Assembly (NCBI RefSeq): GCF_003259365.1
Contig: NZ_QLLY01000009.1
Coordinates: forward strand, 249,259-313,258
From: Streptomyces sp. PsTaAH-137
GTDB lineage: Bacteria; Actinomycetota; Actinomycetes; Streptomycetales; Streptomycetaceae
Length of the DNA: 64,000 bases
Direction: 5' to 3'
Of the stretch, positions 23,573 through 31,720 are shown piece after piece. The notes below the pieces were generated by a model that was given only the letters and a program-made list of their open reading frames with translations, did not search any database and was not told where the DNA came from. Every line of letters starts with the position of its first letter. The first letter of the stretch is position 1. Made by a program: the position numbers and the translations under genes.

Positions 23573-24223
23573 ATGACCGACGGTGCATCCGGTACGGCGC
23601 ACCGGCGGCGGGACGCGCGGCGCAACCGTGAGCTGATCGTCGAGGCCGCGCGCGAGGTGTTCCGCGAGCAGGGCCTCGCGGCGCCGCTCGATGTCGTCGC
23701 CCGCCGCGCGGGCGTGGGCAACGCGACGCTGTACCGGCACTTCGCGCGCCGCGCCGACCTCGTCGACGCGGTCTTCCGGGACCAGTTGAGCGGCACGATG
23801 GCCGCCGGCGAGGAGGCGCGCACGGCCGCCGACGCCTGGGCGGGTCTCACCGGTTATCTGGAGGTCGTCTTCACGGTGCTCGCCGGGGACCGCGGCACGA
23901 ACGACCTGATGACGACGAGCCTGGAGGGTGTCGCGGCGCTGGAGGCCGTCCACGCGCACAACCACCGGACGCTGGACGAACTCCTGCGGCGCGGGCAGGC
24001 GCAGGGAGTCGTCCGGCCCGATGTCGTCGTGGAGGACGTCCTGTTCGCGCTCGCCGCACTGGGCCGCGCCGTCCCCGCGCTCACCGCCGGGGCCGGCGAC
24101 GACGCCTGGCGCCGCCCCCTCGCCCTGCTCTTGGCGGGCCTGCGTCCCGTACCGCCCGAACTGGCTCTGCCAGGGCCGGTTCTGACGTCCGGTCAGTTGC
24201 AGGCCACCCTGGCCGGACTGTGA
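23573..24223 (+). CDS. TetR-family regulator of the patatin-P450 operon
   Basis: A 216-residue TetR repressor. The helix-turn-helix is in PLDVVARRAGVGNATLYRHF (about residues 38-57). ATG 23573 follows AAGGAG; the frame is open to 23462 but that part overlaps the operators. It is divergent from patatin-P450. The C-terminal domain is of the TetR_C type with HNHRTLDELLRRGQAQG, a pattern often seen in regulators of oxidoreductases. Confidence 0.93.
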   Translation: MTDGASGTAHRRRDARRNRELIVEAAREVFREQGLAAPLDVVARRAGVGNATLYRHFARRADLVDAVFRDQLSGTMAAGEEARTAADAWAGLTGYLEVVFTVLAGDRGTNDLMTTSLEGVAALEAVHAHNHRTLDELLRRGQAQGVVRPDVVVEDVLFALAALGRAVPALTAGAGDDAWRRPLALLLAGLRPVPPELALPGPVLTSGQLQATLAGL

Positions 24224-24273
24224 GGCACCCTAATTCGGGTGTGACCGGGGCGGGCCGTTGGTATGGTGCGCCG

Positions 24274-24708
24274 ATGTCGGCGATCAAGAAGTTCCAAGTC
24301 ACCTTCGACTGCGCGGAACCCGAGCGCGTCGCCCGGTTCTGGTGCGAGGTGCTCGGGTACGTCATGCCCCGGCCGCCCAAGGAGTTCGCCACCTGGGAGG
24401 ACTTCAGGAACTCGGAGCCGCCCGAGAAGCGCGACGCGTGGTCCGCCTGCGTCGACCCCTCGGGCGAGGGCCCGCGTCTGTACTTCCAGCGCGTCCCCGA
24501 GGGCAAGGCCGTCAAGAACCGCGTACACCTCGACGTGCGGGTCGGCACCGGCCTCGTCGGCGCCGAGCGCCTCGCCGCCCTGGAGGCCGAGTGCGCGCGG
24601 CTCGTCGCACTCGGCGCGACCCACGTGACCACCCTGTACGCCGACGGGGAGAACGAGTCGTGCATCCCGATGCAGGACATCGAGGGCAACGAGTTCTGCC
24701 TCGACTGA
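24274..24708 (+). CDS. VOC (glyoxalase-like) family protein
   Basis: A 144-residue single-gene VOC protein with paired beta-alpha-beta-beta-beta units: FQVTFDCAEPERVARFWCEVLGY at the start and MQDIEGNEFCLD at the end. A possible metal ligand pair is His in VHLDVRV and Glu in GNEF. Such proteins include dioxygenases and antibiotic-binding or glutathione/mycothiol enzymes. It stands alone, convergent with the reductase gene. Substrate unknown. Confidence 0.85.
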   Translation: MSAIKKFQVTFDCAEPERVARFWCEVLGYVMPRPPKEFATWEDFRNSEPPEKRDAWSACVDPSGEGPRLYFQRVPEGKAVKNRVHLDVRVGTGLVGAERLAALEAECARLVALGATHVTTLYADGENESCIPMQDIEGNEFCLD

Positions 24709-24734
24709 CCGGGCAGGCGGCCCCGGCGGCGCGG

Positions 24735-25355
24735 CTACCGCGGGTGCACGCCGTAGGTCAGGTGTGTCGCCCGCGGCGACGGCTCCGAGCGGATCTGCTC
24801 CAGCGCGATCCTGGACGCGTCCACGCCCTCGAAGAGGCGAATTCCGGAGCCGAACAGCACGGGCGACAGCGCGATCGAGAACTCGTCGACGAGACCGGCG
24901 TTCAGGTACTCCAGGATCGTCGCGCCGCCGCCCGCGATGCGGACATCACGGTCGCCCGCCGCCTCGCGGGCCTGGTCGAGCGCGCTCTCGATGCCGTCAT
25001 TGACGAAGCGGAAGACGGTCCCGCCCGGCCGCTCCCAGGGATCACGCTTCTCGTGCGTCACGACGAAGACCGGTGTGTGGAAGGGCGCTTCCTCCGGCCA
25101 CATCTTCTCTCCGGCGTCGAACATGTTCTTGCCCATGACGCTCGCACCGGTGCGCTCGAACGTCTCCCGCACGATGTCGTTGTCGCGCCCTTCCTCGCCG
25201 CCTTCGCCCAGCTTCAGGTTCTCCCGGAAGTGCCGCTGCGGGAAGATCCACTGCTGTAGCTCCATCCACTGTCGTCCCATCAGCTCCCCGAGGGACGCGG
25301 GTGCGATGAACCCGTCCAGCGACATCGACACACTGAAGAACACCTTCCCGGCCAT
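24735..25355 (-). CDS. Dihydrofolate reductase / RibD-C family protein
   Basis: 206 residues. KVFFSVSMSLDGFIA at the start and VRIAGGGATILEYLNAGLVDEF near residues 142-163 are typical of the RibD C-terminal/DHFR-like NADPH reductases. True folate reductase is unlikely, because such stand-alone copies usually have other or unknown roles. Its ATG overlaps the stop of the SRPBCC gene (TGATG), making it the third gene of an ArsR-SRPBCC-reductase operon. Confidence 0.88.
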   Translation of the reverse strand: MAGKVFFSVSMSLDGFIAPASLGELMGRQWMELQQWIFPQRHFRENLKLGEGGEEGRDNDIVRETFERTGASVMGKNMFDAGEKMWPEEAPFHTPVFVVTHEKRDPWERPGGTVFRFVNDGIESALDQAREAAGDRDVRIAGGGATILEYLNAGLVDEFSIALSPVLFGSGIRLFEGVDASRIALEQIRSEPSPRATHLTYGVHPR

Positions 25356-25861
25356 CAGCCCTCCGCCCCCTTCCGGACGGTCTCGGTGACGTAGTCCGCC
25401 AGGCTGCTCAGGGTCTGCCGGCCGCCCTCGATCGCGTGGTACTTCTCGACCGCCTCGTCGCGCAGTTCCTTGGTGGGGAACACCGTGCGCATCACGATCC
25501 GGGTCGCCGCGCCGTCCGCCGCGAGGGTCAGCACCGACTCGAAGGCGTTCGGGTCGTCGGGGCGCTCGCCGTGCAGCAGCTCGATCCGCTCCGGCGGGAC
25601 GATCCGCCGCCAGCGGATCCACTCGGAGTAGTCGGTCCCGTCCGGCCCGTGCAGGACGAAGTTCCACTCCCCGCCCTCGCGGAACTCGAAGGAGTGCGTG
25701 GTGGTGGTGAACCCCTCCGGACCCCACCACCGCGACAGATGCCGGACCTCGGTGAACGCTTCGAACACCAACTCCCGTGGGGCGTCGATGGACCGCGAGA
25801 TCACGATCTCCCTGTCGGCCGTCTCCGGCTCCACCCGCATGTCGTGCTGTGCCCCTGCCAT
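25355..25861 (-). CDS. SRPBCC / AHSA1-domain protein
   Basis: A 168-residue START-like domain protein. ISRSIDAPRELVFEAFTEVRHLSRWWGP is the classic AHSA1 opening, and SSLADYVTETVRKG the closing helix. In bacteria these small proteins are often co-transcribed with an ArsR regulator, as here, 3 bp downstream of it. They are thought to bind a hydrophobic ligand; the specific one is unknown. Confidence 0.9.
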   Translation of the reverse strand: MAGAQHDMRVEPETADREIVISRSIDAPRELVFEAFTEVRHLSRWWGPEGFTTTTHSFEFREGGEWNFVLHGPDGTDYSEWIRWRRIVPPERIELLHGERPDDPNAFESVLTLAADGAATRIVMRTVFPTKELRDEAVEKYHAIEGGRQTLSSLADYVTETVRKGAEG

Positions 25862-25864
25862 CGG

Positions 25865-26206
25865 TCAATCCTCCTGCTGTGTCCGCTTGAGGTCCTGCAC
25901 GTAGACGTCCAGTCGGTCGAAACTCTCGGTCCAGAACTGCTCGAAACCGCCGACCCACTCGTGGACCGGCCGCAGTCCGCGTGCGTCCAGGCCGTAGAGG
26001 CGCTGCTTGCCCGCCTCGCGGACCCGCACCAGGCCCACCTCCCGGAGCACCCGCAGGTGCTTGGAGGCCCCCGGCTGGCTCATCCCCAGCTCCTGGGCCA
26101 GGTCGGTGACCGGCCGCTCGCCCGTCCGCAGCAGCGCCAGGATGCTTCGGCGCTGCGGCTCGGCGATCGCGTTGAACACGTCCGACGTCGTCGCTGCTCG
26201 TGCCAT
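25865..26206 (-). CDS. ArsR-family regulator
   Basis: A 113-residue winged-helix regulator: DVFNAIAEPQRRSILALLRTGE, then LAQELGMSQPGASKHLRVLREVGLV (about residues 35-59). No metal-binding cysteine box is present, which fits the non-metal ArsR group that accompanies SRPBCC proteins. I use ATG 26206; ATG 26215, three codons earlier, has a weak GGGA before it and abuts the operator. It heads the three-gene operon and is followed after 3 bp by the SRPBCC gene. Confidence 0.9.
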   Translation of the reverse strand: MARAATTSDVFNAIAEPQRRSILALLRTGERPVTDLAQELGMSQPGASKHLRVLREVGLVRVREAGKQRLYGLDARGLRPVHEWVGGFEQFWTESFDRLDVYVQDLKRTQQED

Positions 26207-26215
26207 GCCCGTCAT

Positions 26216-26237
26216 CGTATTCCCATATCGGAATACG
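26216..26237. promoter_or_regulatory. ArsR operator palindrome
   Basis: Perfect 8-bp arms CGTATTCC and GGAATACG with a 6-bp spacer, immediately upstream of the ArsR start. AT-rich imperfect palindromes at this position are typical ArsR operators, so autorepression of the operon is likely. Confidence 0.82.
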
Positions 26238-26410
26238 TCAAGCGGGTGGTGGCGGCCGCCGACCGGCACGGGTCCCTGAACAGATCAGGAACGATCCGTC
26301 GGAACTTCCTTTCCGATCAATACAGTTCATGCGCCGTCGGGTTGTCGCATGACAACATTCACTGGGTACGTTGGCGTGTGCGGCAGTACGTGAGCGACAC
26401 GAGGAGGGGC

Positions 26411-26920
26411 ATGGCCGACGCGGTCGACGACGCGGCGCGGTGGGAACGGCAGGTCCAGATTCGCCTGGTCCGCGGTGAGGCCGCGGTGCTCGGCGAGGTC
26501 TACGACCGGTACGCCCGCATGCTGCATTCAGTAGCGGCGCGGCTGACCGGCGACGAACAGGCCACCCGGGATCTCGTGGTGGGCGTCTTCACGCACCTGT
26601 GGCAGCAGCCCCGGTCCTTCGACCCGGGGCGGTACCGCCTCGGGACCTGGCTCGTCATGGCGGCGCTCGACCGCCACGAGGCCGGGCCGGAGACGCTCGC
26701 CCGCCTCTCGGCGGACCGGGTCGAGCGGGCCGACTCCGCCCTCGGCGCCATGAACCGGGGCGTGCGCGTCGCGATCCACCTCGTCCACACGGAGAAGATG
26801 GACTACCGCCAGGCCGCGGCCGAACTCGGCGTCGCGGAGGACGAGATACTGAGCAGACTCCGGCACGGGCTGACCATGCTGGCCGGAACCGATGCCACCA
26901 CCGGGGAGGACGGACGATGA
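26411..26920 (+). CDS. ECF-like RNA polymerase sigma factor
   Basis: 169 residues. Region 2 is seen in YDRYARMLHSVAARLTGDEQATRDLVVGVFTHLWQ (about residues 37-71) and region 4 in MDYRQAAAELGVAEDEILSRL. The region 2-4 linker is short, and the region 2.4 part is weak, so the promoter may be unusual. ATG 26411 follows GAGGAGG. Its stop overlaps the start of a zinc anti-sigma gene in ATGA, the usual sigma/anti-sigma layout. Confidence 0.85.
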   Translation: MADAVDDAARWERQVQIRLVRGEAAVLGEVYDRYARMLHSVAARLTGDEQATRDLVVGVFTHLWQQPRSFDPGRYRLGTWLVMAALDRHEAGPETLARLSADRVERADSALGAMNRGVRVAIHLVHTEKMDYRQAAAELGVAEDEILSRLRHGLTMLAGTDATTGEDGR

Positions 26921-28065
26921 GTGGTGACTTCGACGGGCACTCCCGCCTTGAGCAACTGCTCGGGGCCTGGGCGCTGGGAGCCTGCTCCGCGGCGGAGACG
27001 GCGGAGGTCGACGCGCACCTCGCCGCGTGCGAGCCCTGCGCCGAGGAGGCGGCACGGCTGCGCACCTCCCTCGAACTGCTGCACCCCCACATGGACCTCG
27101 ACCTGGCACCCACCCTGCGTGCCGAGGTCCTCGGCTCGTGCCTGAGCGCGCGCCCGCCGCAGGTCGCCGTGCCCGACTACGCGCAGCCGTACGACGCCGA
27201 GACCGCCCGCCTCGGCGCGCTGCTGGCGGACATGAGCGACGACGAGTGGAAGTCCCCGGTCCAGCTGGAATGGTTCGAGGGCGACGACTCCGCCACCCAC
27301 CGGACGTCCGTGTCCGGGGTGCTCGGCCACCTCCTCGCGGTGGACGGATCGGTGTCCCGCTCGCTCGGTCTGCCGGACCCGGTGCGGGGTGCCCAGGACC
27401 TTCCGTCGGATCCGGAGGCGCGGACCAAGGCGCTGTGGCAGCAGGCGGCGCAGGATCGTACGGAGTCGGGCGCGTCCGACGGCGAGAGCCCGGAACGGAT
27501 CCGCCGCGCGTGGCGGGAGCACGCCTACGAACTGATCCGCACATGCTCGTTCAGCGGCAACGGAGTGGCGGACATCGCCGTGCCCTACGGCGAGGACGTC
27601 GTCCTGCCCCTGCGGCTCGCCTTGCTCGACCGGGCGTTCGAGACGTGGATCCACGCCACCGACATCGCGGACGCCGTCGACTATCCGTACCCGCCGCCCG
27701 TGCCCGAACATCTGCGGACGCTCATCGGGGTCGCCGTGCAGATGCTCCCGGCGATCCTGGCCGCGCGCAGACAGGCGGGACTGGCGTCCCCGCCGCTGCC
27801 CCTCACGCAGCCGGGGGCGTCGCCGCGCAGCGTCCGCCTGGAGATCGAGGGCGAGAGCGGCGGCGACTGGTACCTGCCGCTGGACGCTGCCGACGGCCCG
27901 GCCGGACCCGACAACTGCGTCAGCCACATCGTCCTGCCCGAAGTGGAGTTCTGCCGCGTCGCGGCGGGTCACCTCTCACCACGGGAAGCGGCCACGAGCC
28001 AACAGGGCGACGCGACGGCCGCCGTCGAACTGCTCTACGCGATGGCATCCATGAGTCGCCTCTGA
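26917..28065 (+). CDS. Zinc anti-sigma domain fused to mycothiol maleylpyruvate isomerase-like domain
   Basis: 382 residues. The N-terminus has the zinc-binding anti-sigma pattern HLAACEPC (His34, Cys38, Cys41), plus Cys23 in GACSAAE, and would hold the upstream sigma factor. From about residue 90 on it resembles the mycothiol-dependent maleylpyruvate isomerase (MDMPI) group: LLADMSDDEWKSPVQLEWFEG, then GHLLAVD, and FETWIHATDIADAV in the middle. There is no membrane span, so both sigma control and sensing would be cytoplasmic. I infer a thiol or small-molecule sensor joined to an anti-sigma factor. Confidence 0.85.
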   Translation: MSGDFDGHSRLEQLLGAWALGACSAAETAEVDAHLAACEPCAEEAARLRTSLELLHPHMDLDLAPTLRAEVLGSCLSARPPQVAVPDYAQPYDAETARLGALLADMSDDEWKSPVQLEWFEGDDSATHRTSVSGVLGHLLAVDGSVSRSLGLPDPVRGAQDLPSDPEARTKALWQQAAQDRTESGASDGESPERIRRAWREHAYELIRTCSFSGNGVADIAVPYGEDVVLPLRLALLDRAFETWIHATDIADAVDYPYPPPVPEHLRTLIGVAVQMLPAILAARRQAGLASPPLPLTQPGASPRSVRLEIEGESGGDWYLPLDAADGPAGPDNCVSHIVLPEVEFCRVAAGHLSPREAATSQQGDATAAVELLYAMASMSRL

Positions 28066-28189
28066 CTTTGGTTGGCCGGTTCCGCCGTTGCACCGTTCCG
28101 CCGGCCGTAGTGGCATCGACCAGGCGGCCGGTGGCGCACGGCAGTACCTGCCTCGGCCGCACCTGAGCGACGTCGATCAGGGAGGGGCG

Positions 28190-29422
28190 ATGTCCGAGGA
28201 CGAACCCGCCGCGCCGGCCCCGGTCGGCGGTGACATCGGCGTCGTGCTCGCGGGGGGCGGCGCGCGGGGCGCGTACGAGGCCGGCATGCTGGCGACCCTG
28301 CTGCCGGAGCTCGACAGGCGCGGGCAGCGGCCGACGTTGTTCACCGGCACCAGCGCCGGTGCGCTCAACGCGGTGCTCTTCGCCGCGCGCGCCCATCTGC
28401 CCGCGCAGCAGGCCGCCGACGAAGTGGTCGCCGCTTGGGAGGAGTTGACGAAAAATCAGGTCTTCAGGCCGTTTCTGCTGACAGCCCTGCCCATGATTTT
28501 CCGGCAGTGCCTGACGCGCGTACTGAACCCGTCCAGCGCGCCCTTGGCGGGCCTGCTCGACACGAGCCCTCTGCGGACCACCCTGCGGACGAAGGTGGAC
28601 TGGGACCAGCTCCACGCCAACACGGCGACCGGCGCGGTCCGGGGCGTGGCCGTGGCCACCACGGCCTGCGGCAGCGGCCGTACGGAGATCTTCGCCGAGG
28701 GACACGCGGCGGCCGGGCTGCCGGCGTCCGACACCGACCGGGCCGTCGACTACACCCGGACCGCCCTGGACGTGGACCACGTGATGGCGTCCGCGGCGAT
28801 TCCCGTGGCGTTCCCGCCCGTCAGGATCGAACCGGCCGGCTGCTGGTACATGGACGGCGGGGTACGCCTCAACGCCCCCATCAAGCCGACGATCTCGCTC
28901 GGCGCGCGCCGGGTCGTGATCGTCGCCACCACACCCCTGCGCGACCTGCCCCGCCTTCCGGACTGCGGGGACGAACCCGTGCCGTCCGTCCAGGACGTCG
29001 TCGCGCAGATCCTCACGGGTCTGATGGGCGATCGCATGGTCGAGGACAGCCGCACGCTCGGCAAGGTGGACGAGTTGCTGGAGTCCGGGGCGAAACGGAT
29101 CAGCCCGCGCGGACGCCCGTACACCGTCGTCGAGTACCTCTTCGGAGGCCCGATGCCCGGCCAGGGGGATCAGCTCGGCGAAAAGGCGGAGTACGTCCTG
29201 GACACCTGTTTCCGTGGCGTCCGCCGCCTGACCAACCCCGACCTGATGTTCCTCGCCGCGCTCCTGGGCCCGGGAGCGAGCCGGGGCGAACTGCTCAGCT
29301 ACCTGTTCTTCGAACCGGAGTTCACCAGGGAAGCCATCAAGCTCGGCCGGCGCGACGCCCAGATCATCCTGGACGAAGCGGGCGATGACCCGGACAAGCT
29401 GTGGCGTACCGACTCCGCCTAG
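28190..29422 (+). CDS. Patatin-like phospholipase
   Basis: 410 residues. Oxyanion loop AGGGARGAYEAGM, nucleophile Ser55 in GTSAG and catalytic Asp222 in YMDGG. The C-terminal region beyond the patatin core, about residues 250-410, is longer than in the 283-residue paralogue at 22612-23463. ATG 28190 follows GGGAGGGG. It is followed after 35 bp by an alpha/beta hydrolase gene in the same direction. It probably hydrolyses acyl lipids in the cytoplasm or at the membrane face. Confidence 0.92.
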   Translation: MSEDEPAAPAPVGGDIGVVLAGGGARGAYEAGMLATLLPELDRRGQRPTLFTGTSAGALNAVLFAARAHLPAQQAADEVVAAWEELTKNQVFRPFLLTALPMIFRQCLTRVLNPSSAPLAGLLDTSPLRTTLRTKVDWDQLHANTATGAVRGVAVATTACGSGRTEIFAEGHAAAGLPASDTDRAVDYTRTALDVDHVMASAAIPVAFPPVRIEPAGCWYMDGGVRLNAPIKPTISLGARRVVIVATTPLRDLPRLPDCGDEPVPSVQDVVAQILTGLMGDRMVEDSRTLGKVDELLESGAKRISPRGRPYTVVEYLFGGPMPGQGDQLGEKAEYVLDTCFRGVRRLTNPDLMFLAALLGPGASRGELLSYLFFEPEFTREAIKLGRRDAQIILDEAGDDPDKLWRTDSA

Positions 29423-29457
29423 GACTCGCACAGCAGCCTGACGAAGGATGCCCTTTC

Positions 29458-30390
29458 ATGCTTCAGCACGTCACGATCCCGCGCGGGCCGATCGAGCTCG
29501 CCGCCCACCTCCATCTCCCCGACGACACCGAGCACACCGACGACACCGACGGATCGGCGCCCCTGCGCGCCGTGGTGCTCTCCACCCCCGGCAGCAGCGT
29601 GAAGGAGCAGATCGGCGCCGCCTACGCGTCCCGCCTCGCCGCCCGCGGCATCGCGGCGCTCGTCTTCGACCCCGCCCACCAGGGGCAGAGCGGGGGAGAA
29701 CCCCGCGACCTGGAGGATCCCTATCGCTGTGGCGAGGACATCTCCTACGCGATCGACGCGCTCGGCGCGATGCCCCGGGTCGACGCGCAGCGCGTCGGCG
29801 TCCTCGGCATCTGCGCCGGAGGCGGCTACGCCGTGCACACCGCCCGCACGGACCATCGCATCAAGGCGGTCGGCACGGTCGTCCCCGTCAACATGGGCGC
29901 GTCCTTCCGCAGTTTCCAGCCGGGCGGCCCGGCCGCCGCTCTCGACACCCTGGCCGAGGCGCGTACCGTGGAGTCCCGCATGGGCGAGCAGACCCGGGTG
30001 AACTGGCTGCCCGACACTCTGGAGGAAGCCGAGGCGGCCGGCCTCACCGACATCGACACCGTCCAGGCCGTCACCTATTACCGCACCGAGCGCGGCGGCA
30101 ACGCACACGCCACCAACCGCCGTCTCGCGCGCGGCGATTCACTGCTCCTCGGCTATGACGCGTTCCACCTGGTCGACCAGCTCATGACCCAGCCGCTCCA
30201 GGTCGTCCTCGCCGGACGGGTCGGCAACACCGGCTCGTACGACACGGGGATGCGGCTGTGGAAGCTGGCGCCCGACCCCGTCGACCTCATGGTGATCGAA
30301 GACGCCGGCCACTACGAGATGTACGACGAACCCCGGTACGTCGACGCCGCCGTCGACCGGCTCGCCCGGTTCTACGCGGCCCATCTGTGA
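29458..30390 (+). CDS. Alpha/beta hydrolase with cysteine nucleophile (YcjY/DLH-like)
   Basis: 310 residues. The nucleophile elbow is LGICAGGGY, so the active residue is Cys119 rather than Ser, as in dienelactone hydrolase. DPAHQGQSGGEPR lies in the cap-side region, and the late IEDAGHYEMYD gives the catalytic His. ATG 29458 follows GAAGG. It is co-directional with the patatin gene. Substrate unknown; the patatin partner suggests ester or lactone chemistry. Confidence 0.88.
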   Translation: MLQHVTIPRGPIELAAHLHLPDDTEHTDDTDGSAPLRAVVLSTPGSSVKEQIGAAYASRLAARGIAALVFDPAHQGQSGGEPRDLEDPYRCGEDISYAIDALGAMPRVDAQRVGVLGICAGGGYAVHTARTDHRIKAVGTVVPVNMGASFRSFQPGGPAAALDTLAEARTVESRMGEQTRVNWLPDTLEEAEAAGLTDIDTVQAVTYYRTERGGNAHATNRRLARGDSLLLGYDAFHLVDQLMTQPLQVVLAGRVGNTGSYDTGMRLWKLAPDPVDLMVIEDAGHYEMYDEPRYVDAAVDRLARFYAAHL

Positions 30391-30409
30391 GGCAGCCCGG
30401 GCGGGCCGG

Positions 30410-30592
30410 TCGCGAGGTCCGGCCGGATGGCATGATGACCGTGGACATGGGCGGCAGCCGCCCGAGGAAACCGGTGCGAATCCGGTGCGGTACCGCCACT
30501 GTGATCGGCGAGCGGATCCCGACGAGCCACTGCCCCGCGCGGGTGGGAAGGCCGGGACGAGCGCGGACCCGAGAGCCAGGAGACTCACGCTG
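30410..30592 (+). promoter_or_regulatory. Cobalamin (B12) riboswitch
   Basis: The core of the class is readable on the + strand: GAGGAAACCGGTGCGAATCC from about 30464, then CCGCCACTGTGAT near 30494-30506, and the B12 box AGCCAGGAGACTC at 30573-30585. The paired elements GGGCGGC/GCCGCCC stand before the core. The 5' limit is approximate. It precedes the Fe-S genes at 30648 and 31034. Adenosylcobalamin binding would be expected to switch these genes off. Confidence 0.93.
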
Positions 30593-30610
30593 TCGCCTCC
30601 TCGAAGCACC

Positions 30611-30629
30611 CCGGGGCGGAACTCCCCGG
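30611..30629 (+). promoter_or_regulatory. Possible riboswitch expression-platform hairpin
   Basis: CCGGGG and CCCCGG with a 7-nt loop, just before the GAGAGGAAGG ribosome site of the next gene. It may form part of the switch by ending transcription or hiding the ribosome site. No U-tract follows, so translational control seems more likely. Confidence 0.5.
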
Positions 30630-30647
30630 CGAGAGGAAGGACACGGC

Positions 30648-31037
30648 ATGCCTGAACGGCTCGCCGAGGAGACCGTGGCGTCAGCGGACCGGACGGTCCC
30701 GTGCCGGGTGGTGGTCTGCCGCGACTGCTGCTGCGGCACCGTCAAGGTCGACGCCGACCACGCGGCACAGACCGCGCGGCTGCGCGAGATCGCCCCGGTG
30801 CGGATCTCCGAATGCCTCGACGTCTGCGAGCAGGCCAACGTCGTCGTCGTGCAGCCGTCGACAGCCGGCCGCGCGGCGGGTGCCCGGCCCGTGTGGCTCG
30901 GACTCGTCAACGACCGCGACGCCACCGAGGACATAGCGGACTGGGTACGGGCGGGAGGCCCGGGTGTCGCGCCCCGGCCCGACATCCTCGACCTCTACCT
31001 GATCGAGCCGCCGCGTCGCACCCCCACCCCCTCATGA
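30648..31037 (+). CDS. Thioredoxin-like [2Fe-2S] ferredoxin-domain protein under B12 riboswitch
   Basis: 129 residues. Cysteines in VVCRDCCCGT and SECLDVCEQANVVVV match the thioredoxin-like [2Fe-2S] ferredoxin pattern. ATG 30648 follows GAGAGGAAGG. It is the first gene after the cobalamin riboswitch and overlaps the next gene by ATGA. A role in cobalamin synthesis or in cobalt/B12 uptake is inferred only from this control; electron transfer to its Fe-S neighbour is a reasonable idea. Confidence 0.85.
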   Translation: MPERLAEETVASADRTVPCRVVVCRDCCCGTVKVDADHAAQTARLREIAPVRISECLDVCEQANVVVVQPSTAGRAAGARPVWLGLVNDRDATEDIADWVRAGGPGVAPRPDILDLYLIEPPRRTPTPS

Positions 31038-31711
31038 CGGACGAGGCCCGCCCGGAGCAGGTCGCCGAGGCGCTGCGCGACGTGGCGCGGCTCGGCGGAT
31101 TCTTCGCCCTCGACACCGCCGCGCCCCGCGATCACGTCGACGGCGGCTGGGGTCTCCGCGACGGGTTCGCGGCCCGCGCCCGAGTCGTCAACGACCGTTT
31201 CGGGACGGCCGAGTTGCGGGTCGGCGCCTCCGTCGCGCACCTCGGACTCGCGGCCCGCCTGTGGTCACCGGTCCTCGCCTGCGCACTCCTGCACGGGATC
31301 GTGCCGACGATGAGCGCCGTGGAGTGGTCCGGTGAGGGGACGGACCTGCGGCTGACCGCACCGCGGGGACGGCTCGCGGCGCGGCTGCCGTCACCCGTGG
31401 AAGCGCTCCACGCGGAGGTCGACGGCGTGCTGCGTGACGTCGAGGACGGCCTCACCGTCAAGGTGGCGCCGGGCCTGCTGGCCGGCAACTCCGCGTCCGC
31501 GCTGGTCGGTTCGGCGGCACAACTCCTGCGCACCCGGCCCGCCCTGCGCGGCCCGCTCACCCGCCTGGTCCGCGAGCTCCTGGAGACGGGCCGACTGCGG
31601 GGCACCGGCCGGATCACCGGGCCCCGGCTGACGTTCCGCCGCAACAGCTGCTGTCTGCTCTACCGCGCCCCGGGCGGCGGGAAATGCGGGGACTGCTGCC
31701 TGACCGGGTGA
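31034..31711 (+). CDS. FhuF-like (2Fe-2S)-binding protein under B12 riboswitch
   Basis: A 225-residue protein. The C-terminal motif RNSCCLLYRAPGGGKCGDCCL is the four-cysteine iron-sulfur signature of the FhuF group of siderophore-iron reductases. The N-terminal part is an alpha-rich ferric-reductase-like domain. Its ATG overlaps the upstream stop, so it is co-translated with the ferredoxin-like protein. Being under a cobalamin riboswitch rather than an iron box, it may reduce a cobalt-corrinoid rather than ferric siderophore; this is inference. Confidence 0.85.
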   Translation: MTDEARPEQVAEALRDVARLGGFFALDTAAPRDHVDGGWGLRDGFAARARVVNDRFGTAELRVGASVAHLGLAARLWSPVLACALLHGIVPTMSAVEWSGEGTDLRLTAPRGRLAARLPSPVEALHAEVDGVLRDVEDGLTVKVAPGLLAGNSASALVGSAAQLLRTRPALRGPLTRLVRELLETGRLRGTGRITGPRLTFRRNSCCLLYRAPGGGKCGDCCLTG

Positions 31712-31720
31712 CCGGCAGCG

